A stretch of DNA of 37,083 bases from Amycolatopsis anabasis (GTDB taxonomy: Bacteria > Actinomycetota > Actinomycetes > Mycobacteriales > Pseudonocardiaceae), in NCBI RefSeq assembly GCF_009765355.1, contig NZ_VTHK01000075.1:1-37083 (forward strand), in the 5' to 3' direction. The position numbers and the translations under genes are program-made. The notes beneath the pieces were generated by a model. The model worked only from the letters and a program-made list of their open reading frames with translations. It did no database searches and was not told the DNA's origin. Below are positions 31,921-37,083 of this stretch, piece after piece; the first letter of the stretch is position 1; each line of letters starts with the position of its first letter.

Positions 31921-32457
31921 GTGCGGGTATTCGTCCGTCTCCTTTCGACACTGCTCGGCCTGGGCCTCGCGGTGGCCGGGGTGCTGCTCGCCGTCGAGGT
32001 CGGCTGGCACTGGTGGCGGCCGGGCGACGCGCCGCTGATCGTGCCCTGGCCGGCCTGGCGGGACCACCTCGCCCAGCTCGGCTGGGATGCCTACGCCGTC
32101 CGGCTCACCGGGGGCGTGCTGGCCGCGGCCGGTCTGCTCCTGGTGCTGATGTCGACGGCCGCGCGGCGCCGGTCGGTGCGCCTCACCGATCCGGCCGACG
32201 AGGTCAGCGTGACGACCTCGCCGCGGGCCCTGGCCCGCCTGGTCGGGCACCGGGTCCGGGCCGAGCAGAACGTGACCGGGGCTTCGGTGACGGCCAGTGC
32301 GAAGAAGGTCCGGGTGCGCGCGACCAGCCGCCTGGAGACCGAGGGCGAACTGCGGCCGCGGCTGCTCGAGACCGTCTCCGAACTGCTCGGCCGCGTCCCG
32401 CTGCTGCGGCAGCCGAAGGTGTCCGTGGTCGTCGATTCCCCGAAGGACCGCCGATGA
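31921..32457 (+). CDS. DUF6286-type membrane protein
   Basis: 178-residue membrane protein with two transmembrane helices: FVRLLSTLLGLGLAVAGVLL (about 3-25) and LTGGVLAAAGLLLVLMS (about 61-78). The connecting loop contains GWHWWRPGDAPLIVPWPAWRDHL. A cytoplasmic C-terminal domain (about 95-178) with VRAEQNVTGASVTASAKKVRVRATSR is Asp23/AmaP-like. This matches the DUF6286 proteins of actinobacterial Asp23 clusters. The start is GTG 31921; its stop overlaps the next ATG. It is probably one of two membrane anchors for the soluble Asp23 paralogues. Confidence 0.85.
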   Translation: MRVFVRLLSTLLGLGLAVAGVLLAVEVGWHWWRPGDAPLIVPWPAWRDHLAQLGWDAYAVRLTGGVLAAAGLLLVLMSTAARRRSVRLTDPADEVSVTTSPRALARLVGHRVRAEQNVTGASVTASAKKVRVRATSRLETEGELRPRLLETVSELLGRVPLLRQPKVSVVVDSPKDRR

Positions 32458-33056
32458 CCCGGAAATCCACCGCCGCCAAGGCGCTCGCCCGCTCCTACGG
32501 CGCGGAGCGCACGCTCACCTTCCTGCTCGGCCTGGCCGCGCTGGCCGGCGGGGCGGTCGTCCTGCTGGTCGGCTACGGGGTGTTCGGCGAGTTCCGGGCG
32601 CGGCGCCCGCTGGTGGATCCGATCGCGGTCGACTGGCTCGGCCGCGCCCCGGTGCTCGCGAAGAGCGCGGCGATCGTGGCCGGGGTGCTGCTCCTCGTGT
32701 TCGGGCTGTGGTGGTTCTTCCGGTCGCTGCGGCCGGAGGGACGTCCCGATCTCGAACTGGATCGCACCGAGGGCAGCGAACTGACCGTCACCGCGAACGC
32801 GATCGCGAACGCCGTGCGGGCCGACGCGGAGGCCGTGGACGGGGTGAGCCGCGCGCAGGTCCGGGCCGTGGGCGACACCGACGATCCGGCGCTGCGGCTG
32901 ACCCTGTGGCTGCGCGAGGGCACGGACGTGCGCACGGTGTGGCAGGAACTCGACGGCCAGGTCCTGGCCCGGGCGCGGGAATCGCTCGGCGTCGAGAAGC
33001 TGCCGACCGCCGTCCGGCTGGAACTCGACGCGAGCGATCGGCGCCGGGTGCGCTGA
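32454..33056 (+). CDS. AmaP-like alkaline-shock membrane anchor
   Basis: 200-residue protein with two membrane helices (TLTFLLGLAALAGGAVVLLV at about 20-40 and SAAIVAGVLLLVFGLWWFF at about 71-89). A C-terminal soluble domain follows (ELTVTANAIANAVRADAEAVDGVSRAQVRAV...RLTLWLREGTDVRTVWQELDGQVL). This is the AmaP plan, in which the paired helices hold Asp23 at the membrane. The start ATG 32454 overlaps the DUF6286 stop. It is the last gene of the cluster; a 105-bp gap precedes the receiver gene. Confidence 0.87.
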   Translation: MTRKSTAAKALARSYGAERTLTFLLGLAALAGGAVVLLVGYGVFGEFRARRPLVDPIAVDWLGRAPVLAKSAAIVAGVLLLVFGLWWFFRSLRPEGRPDLELDRTEGSELTVTANAIANAVRADAEAVDGVSRAQVRAVGDTDDPALRLTLWLREGTDVRTVWQELDGQVLARARESLGVEKLPTAVRLELDASDRRRVR

Positions 33057-33161
33057 CCCGGAAACCGGGCGGGCGAACACCCGGTCGTCGACTGCGTGCG
33101 CGGCGCGAAACGGCTAGATTGGGTTCGCACCACAGTCTTCCTGATCAGGTGGGAGGCAGCA

Positions 33162-33569
33162 GTGGAGGCCGTTTCTCCCGCACGGCTGCGCGTGCTCATC
33201 GCGGACGACAATCCCGTCATCGGTGCGGCGCTGCGCGCGCTCCTGGAAACCCAACCGGATATCGACGTGGTCGCCGTGGCGGGCGACGCGGACGAGGCGA
33301 TCAACCTGGCCGGGCGGCACTCCCCCGAGGTCGTGGTGCTGGACGTCCGGCTGCCCGGCGGGGGCGGGGCACGGGTGGCCCGGGAACTGCGCCGCTGCGC
33401 CCCGGCGCCCGCGCTCATGGCTTTCTCCGCACACGGCGACGCCCGGTCGATCGCGGAGATGACTTCCGCCGGAGTCGCCGAGTATCTGGTGAAAGGCACG
33501 CCGAACGCCGAGATCATCGCCGCGATCCGCCGGGTCGGCGCACCCGCCGACCGGAACCACCACGCCTAG
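33162..33569 (+). CDS. Single-domain response regulator (receiver only)
   Basis: 135-residue CheY-like receiver: RVLIADDNPVIG (acidic pair Asp15-Asp16), phospho-acceptor Asp61 in VVVLDVRLPGGGG, the switch Ser in LMAFSAHGD and the conserved Lys in EYLVKGTPN. It resembles the receiver half of NarL/LuxR-type regulators, but it stops before any HTH, so it does not bind DNA itself. GTG 33162 follows GTGGGAGGC; a longer upstream start has no ribosome-binding site. It is convergent with the large hybrid kinase, a plausible partner (inference from proximity). Confidence 0.87.
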   Translation: MEAVSPARLRVLIADDNPVIGAALRALLETQPDIDVVAVAGDADEAINLAGRHSPEVVVLDVRLPGGGGARVARELRRCAPAPALMAFSAHGDARSIAEMTSAGVAEYLVKGTPNAEIIAAIRRVGAPADRNHHA

Positions 33570-33588
33570 CGACCCCGCACCGGGAATC

Positions 33589-33666
33589 CCCCAATGTGGC
33601 TTTCGGGGCGTTGAACGTCCCCAATGCCGCATTGGGTACATCCAGGCCCCGAAAGCCACGTTGGGG
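33589..33666. terminator. 21-bp stem with nested hairpin, possible bidirectional terminator
   Basis: Positions 33589-33609 pair with 33646-33666 over 21 positions with one G-T wobble. The outer arm contains AATGTGGCTTTCGGGGC. The 36-nt loop carries a second hairpin (CCCAATG-CCG-CATTGGG). It sits 20 bp after the receiver stop and between convergent genes. GGGGCTTTCTCAG follows, a weak T-tract at best. Confidence 0.55.
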
Positions 33667-33724
33667 CTTTCTCAGTGTGGTGTGGTGCCGTGCTCGTGGG
33701 GTGCCCGGATGCCGGGCTCGCCTA

Positions 33725-33880
33725 CCGAGATGGGGAACTCGGTGTGCCGAAACGGGGAACTCGCACGTCCGAAACGGGGGACTCGCGGCAGGTGGAGGGG
33801 TCCGCTGCCGCGAGTTCCCCGTTCCGGTCGGGTGTGTTCCCCGTTTCGGTAGCCCGAGTTCCCCGTTCCGGGAGAAGGCG
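33725..33880. repeat. 22-bp repeat units, three direct and three inverted
   Basis: CCGAAACGGGGAACTCGC-type units start at 33725, 33747 and 33769. Complementary CGAGTTCCCCGTTYCGG-type units follow with the same 22-bp period (GTTCCCC at 33814, 33836, 33858). The two groups could pair into one long imperfect cruciform or hairpin around a loop near 33790-33808. Confidence 0.75.
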
Positions 33881-34002
33881 AGCATCACTGCGGCCTTCGG
33901 CGCACGCGGGAAGGCAAGGTTCCCCACACCGCATCGAGCACGCCGAGCACCACCCGAGAAGCCCTACCGAGAAAACCTCATCGGGGGACTCTCGGCGGGA
34001 GG

Positions 34003-37000
34003 CTAGTCGGCGAGCCAGCGGCCGACGCAGGCGAGCAGTTCGTCGGCGTTCACCGGTTTCGTCACGTAGTCGCTCGCCCCGGATGCCAGGCTCTTCTCCC
34101 GGTCGCCCTCCATCGCCTTGGCGGTGACCGTGATGATCGGCAGGTCCGCGAACCGCGGCATCTCGCGAATCGCCGCCGTGGTGGCGTAGCCGTCCATCTC
34201 CGGCATCATCACGTCCATCAGGATGAGTTCGACGTCCTCGTTGGCCATCAGCAGTTCGATGCCCTTGCGGCCGTTCGGCGCGTGCACCACGGAAAGCCCT
34301 TGCAGTTCCAGCATTCCCGAGATGGCGAACACGTTCCGCGGGTCGTCGTCGACGAGCAGGACCTTGCGCCCGGCCAGCCGGGGCGACACCGCGACCTCCG
34401 GCTCGGGTTCGGACGGGACCCGCCGCGGCAGGATCTCGTCGAGTTCGCGGGCGGAGAGCTGCAGCAGGATCCGTTCCCGCAGCTCGTCCAGCGAGGGCAC
34501 CAGATCCACCGGGTGGGCGCGGGCGTGCGCCTGCAGCAGCCGGTCCTGCGCCGCGCTGAGCTTGCGGGTCGCGTGCGCCAGCACCGGCACGGTCACCGGA
34601 TCGGTATGGCTCGCGATCCGCTTGAGGAAGGTCAGCGCGTTCGCCCCCGGCAGGCTCAGATCGAGCACCGCGCACCGGTACGACCGCGCCGACAACGCCT
34701 CGACCGCCTGGTCCGGACTGGCGACGGCCTCGACGGACACCGGACCGTGCGTATCCGCCAGATCCTCGGCCAGCCCGCGCACCAGCGGGGTCAGCAGCCC
34801 GTTGCCCTGGTCCTCGACCACCAGGACCCGGCATTCCCCGTCGGCCTCCGGACGCGGTGGCCGCTGCGCGCCGCCGAACGTCGTGGCGAACTGGGTCGCC
34901 GGGAGGTAGAGCGTGAACGTGCTGCCCTGCCCGAGCCGGCTTTCCGCGCGGATCTCGCCGCCGAGCAGGTAGGCGACTTCACGGCAGATCGACAGTCCGA
35001 GCCCGGTGCCGCCGTACTTGCGGCTGGTGGTCCCGTCCGCCTGCTGGAACGCGCCGAAGATCGATTCCAGGTTCTCCTCGGCGATCCCGATTCCGGTGTC
35101 CGCCACCGAGAACGCGATGAGCGGTTCGTGCGCCGCGGTCGAGGAAACGTTGCTGTCGACCAGATCCACCCGGAGTTCCACCCGGCCGCGTTCGGTGAAC
35201 TTCACGGCGTTGGACAGCAGGTTGCGCAGGACCTGGCGGAGCCGCTGCTCGTCGGTGAACACCTGCTCGGGCACCTCCGGGGCGACGGTCACCCCGAATT
35301 CGAGCCCCTTCTCCGCGGTCAGCGGCTGGAACGTGGTCCGCACGTAGTCCAGCAACTGCCGCAGCGGGAAGGGTTCCCGGTGGATCTCCATCTTCCCGGC
35401 CTCGACCTTCGACAGGTCCAGGATGTCGTTGATCAGTTGCAGCAGATCGGTTCCGGCGGACTGGATCACCTTGGCGAACTCGACCTGCTTCGGGGTGAGG
35501 TTCTGCGTCGTGTTCTGCGCGAGCACCCCGGCCAGGATGAGCAGGCTGGTGAGCGGGGTGCGCAGTTCGTGCGACATGTTCGCGAGGAATTCGGATTTGT
35601 ACTTCGACGCGAGCGCGAGCTGCTGGGCGCGTTCCTCGATCTCCTGCCGCGCCTGCTCGATCTCGACGTTCTTCACCTCGATGTCCCGGTTCTGCTGGGC
35701 CAGCAGTTCGGCCTTCTCCTCGAGCTCGGCGTTGGAGCGCTGGAGTTTCGCCTGCTGCGCCTGCAGTTCCTCGGACCGCGCTTGCAGTTCCTGGGCGAGG
35801 CGCTGCGATTCCTCCAGCAGCGCGTCGGTCCGGGCGTTGGCGATGATCGTGTTGACGTTGACACCGATCGTCTCCATGAGCTGTTCCAGGAAATCCCGCT
35901 GCACCTGGGTGAACCGGGTGAACGAGGCCAGTTCGATGACCCCGAGCACCTGGTCCTCGAACACGATCGGCAGCACGATCAGGTTCACCGGCGCGGCGGC
36001 GCCCAGGCTGGAGGAGATCCTGATGTAGTCCGGCGGGGTCCGGTCCACCAGCAGCGGTTTGCGGGTCTGCGCGACCTGGCCGATCAGCGATTCGCCGAGG
36101 GCGAACACGTTCGGCACGCCGTTGTTCTCCTGGTAGCCGTAACTGGCGATCAGGCGCAGCCGCGAGTCGCCGGGATCGGGTTCGGTGAGGAAGAACGTGC
36201 CGTGCTGCGCGCCGACCAGCGGGGTCAGCTCGTTCATGATCAGGCTCGCGACCACGCGCAGATCACGATGTCCCTGCATCAGCCCGGAAACCCGGGCGAG
36301 GTTGGTCTTGAGCCAGTCCTGTTCCTCGTTGGCGCGGGTGGTCTCGCGCAGGGACTGCACCATCGCGTTGATGTTGTCCTTGAGCTCGGCGACCTCGCCC
36401 TTGGCCTCGACCGAGATCGACCGCGTGAGGTCGCCGGTCGCGACCGCGCTGGTCACCTCGGCGATCGCCCGCACCTGGCGGGTGAGGTTCCCGGCCAGTT
36501 CGTCGACGTTCTCGGTCAGCCGCTTCCAGGTGCCGGAGACGCCTTCGACCTCCGCCTGCCCGCCGAGGCGCCCTTCCTTGCCGACCTCGCGCGCCACCCG
36601 GGTCACCTCCGCGGCGAACGCGGAGAGCTGGTCGACCATGGTGTTGATGGTCGTCTTGAGTTCGAGGATCTCGCCGCGGGCGTCCACGTCGATCTTCTTG
36701 GACAGATCGCCCTGCGCGACCGCGGTGGTCACCTGGGCGATGTTGCGCACCTGGCCGGTGAGGTTGTTCGCCATCGAGTTGACGTTGTCGGTCAGGTCCT
36801 TCCAGGTGCCCGCCACGTTCGGCACCCGCGCCTGGCCGCCGAGGATCCCCTCGGTGCCTACCTCGCGCGCCACCCGGGTCACCTCGTCGGCGAAGGCGGA
36901 CAGCGTGTCGACCATCGTGTTGATCGTCTGCGCCAGCGCGGCGACCTCGCCCTTGGCCTCGACGGTGATCTTCTGGGACAGGTCACCGCGCGCGACGGCG

Positions 37001-37083
37001 GTGGCCACCTGGGCGATCGACCGGACCTGATCGGTGAGGTTGTCGGCCATCACGTTCACCGACTCGGTCAAACCCTTCCACGT
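34003..37083 (-). CDS. HAMP-array hybrid histidine kinase (N-terminus outside window)
   Basis: The 1026 visible residues are the C-terminal part; the frame is open to the window edge. Order: tandem HAMP units of about 92 residues (at least two full plus parts, each ending TWKxLTxNVN), GAF (LIMNELTPLVGAQHGTFF...VNVNTIIANA), a long Gln/Glu-rich coiled coil, HisKA with the phospho-His in FLANMSHELRTPL, HATPase (NLLSNAVKFTERG, DTGIGI, GGTGLGLSI), and two receivers. Receiver 2 is intact (VDDDPRN, LMDVMMPEMDG, YVTKPVN). Receiver 1 keeps its Asp (AVLDLSLPG), but the usual Lys position reads HPVDLVPS. This resembles group III (Nik1-type) osmosensing hybrids. No membrane helix is visible. Confidence 0.94.
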   Translation of the reverse strand, partial: TWKGLTESVNVMADNLTDQVRSIAQVATAVARGDLSQKITVEAKGEVAALAQTINTMVDTLSAFADEVTRVAREVGTEGILGGQARVPNVAGTWKDLTDNVNSMANNLTGQVRNIAQVTTAVAQGDLSKKIDVDARGEILELKTTINTMVDQLSAFAAEVTRVAREVGKEGRLGGQAEVEGVSGTWKRLTENVDELAGNLTRQVRAIAEVTSAVATGDLTRSISVEAKGEVAELKDNINAMVQSLRETTRANEEQDWLKTNLARVSGLMQGHRDLRVVASLIMNELTPLVGAQHGTFFLTEPDPGDSRLRLIASYGYQENNGVPNVFALGESLIGQVAQTRKPLLVDRTPPDYIRISSSLGAAAPVNLIVLPIVFEDQVLGVIELASFTRFTQVQRDFLEQLMETIGVNVNTIIANARTDALLEESQRLAQELQARSEELQAQQAKLQRSNAELEEKAELLAQQNRDIEVKNVEIEQARQEIEERAQQLALASKYKSEFLANMSHELRTPLTSLLILAGVLAQNTTQNLTPKQVEFAKVIQSAGTDLLQLINDILDLSKVEAGKMEIHREPFPLRQLLDYVRTTFQPLTAEKGLEFGVTVAPEVPEQVFTDEQRLRQVLRNLLSNAVKFTERGRVELRVDLVDSNVSSTAAHEPLIAFSVADTGIGIAEENLESIFGAFQQADGTTSRKYGGTGLGLSICREVAYLLGGEIRAESRLGQGSTFTLYLPATQFATTFGGAQRPPRPEADGECRVLVVEDQGNGLLTPLVRGLAEDLADTHGPVSVEAVASPDQAVEALSARSYRCAVLDLSLPGANALTFLKRIASHTDPVTVPVLAHATRKLSAAQDRLLQAHARAHPVDLVPSLDELRERILLQLSARELDEILPRRVPSEPEPEVAVSPRLAGRKVLLVDDDPRNVFAISGMLELQGLSVVHAPNGRKGIELLMANEDVELILMDVMMPEMDGYATTAAIREMPRFADLPIITVTAKAMEGDREKSLASGASDYVTKPVNADELLACVGRWLAD

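Larger units (their letters stand above)
33570..34002. repeat. Repeat island 4 (433 bp, convergent intergenic)
   Basis: No gene is seen. It holds a 21-bp-stem hairpin (33589-33666), three forward 22-bp units (GAACTC-type at 33735, 33757, 33779), three inverted units (GTTCCCC at 33814, 33836, 33858), and a TACCGAGAAAACCTCATCGG half-element (about 33966-33985) just before the kinase stop codon, matching 15309-15328 in island 2. Several open frames cross it on both strands, but they follow the repeats and match no family. Confidence 0.78.

Noticed and set aside
33096..33161. Longer N-terminus for the lone receiver starting upstream
   Set aside because: The extra residues (MRGAKRLDWVRTTVF) match no receiver start, while GTG 33162 has a good ribosome-binding site and normal domain spacing.
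33570..34002. Small protein genes between the receiver and the hybrid kinase
   Set aside because: Frames there follow the 22-bp repeats and the long hairpin. No ribosome-binding site or family signal was seen.

Overview
This is a high-GC, densely coded window with many GTG starts and ATGA/GTGA stop-start overlaps. It is typical of an actinomycete chromosome. The gene families (AfsR/SARP-type regulator, F420-type LLM oxidoreductase, GT87 mannosyltransferase, an Asp23 cluster with DUF2273 and DUF6286 proteins, a HAMP-array hybrid kinase) point to Pseudonocardiaceae, most likely Amycolatopsis or a relative. That placement is inference; no database was searched. About 34 intact protein genes, one pseudogene and four repeat-rich intergenic islands are seen. 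No rRNA, tRNA, CRISPR, insertion sequence or phage gene was recognised.

Layout. 1-3539: a repeat island, then a WYL regulator divergent from a short UvrA paralogue that lacks the UvrB-binding region. 3463-7459: a 1086-residue SARP/NB-ARC/TPR regulator, a divergent promoter region with three 11-bp-spaced direct repeats, and a decayed alpha/beta hydrolase. 7475-9527: a DJ-1/PfpI protein divergent from a GT87 membrane glycosyltransferase. 9532-13789: an iron-themed block on the minus strand, read from right to left as a 43-residue peptide gene not long enough for most gene callers, a ROX-type JmjC/cupin oxygenase starting directly at its stop codon, a palindromic iron-box candidate, a sucrase/ferredoxin-like protein and an IucA/IucC siderophore synthetase. 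13951-14777: paired fluoride channels. 15333-19260: a ppk2 / S9 peptidase / LLM oxidoreductase run. 19424-24967: ornithine aminotransferase, an Asp/Glu racemase-like enzyme, a DUF2252 protein, an alpha/beta hydrolase and a D-amino-acid oxidase. 24982-29166: an ABC-F ATPase, PAP2 phosphatase, ZapE-like ATPase and RibD-C reductase. 29163-33056: an ECF sigma factor leading a nine-gene Asp23/Gls24 envelope cluster. 33162-end: a lone receiver protein convergent with a large hybrid histidine kinase that runs off the window.

The most interesting candidate is the two-gene unit at 12473-13789. It has the layout of a minimal RiPP pathway: a small peptide with an Asp/Asn-rich tail, translationally coupled to a 2-oxoglutarate/Fe(II) hydroxylase of the family that modifies Arg, His or Asn side chains. 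It lies beside siderophore and iron-reduction genes. The second is the set of modular intergenic repeats (21-bp tandem units, 22-bp units, and long hairpins sharing CCAATGYGGCTTTCGG). They recur in four gene-free islands, mostly where genes converge. The third is a SARP-like operator array that now faces a dead gene.
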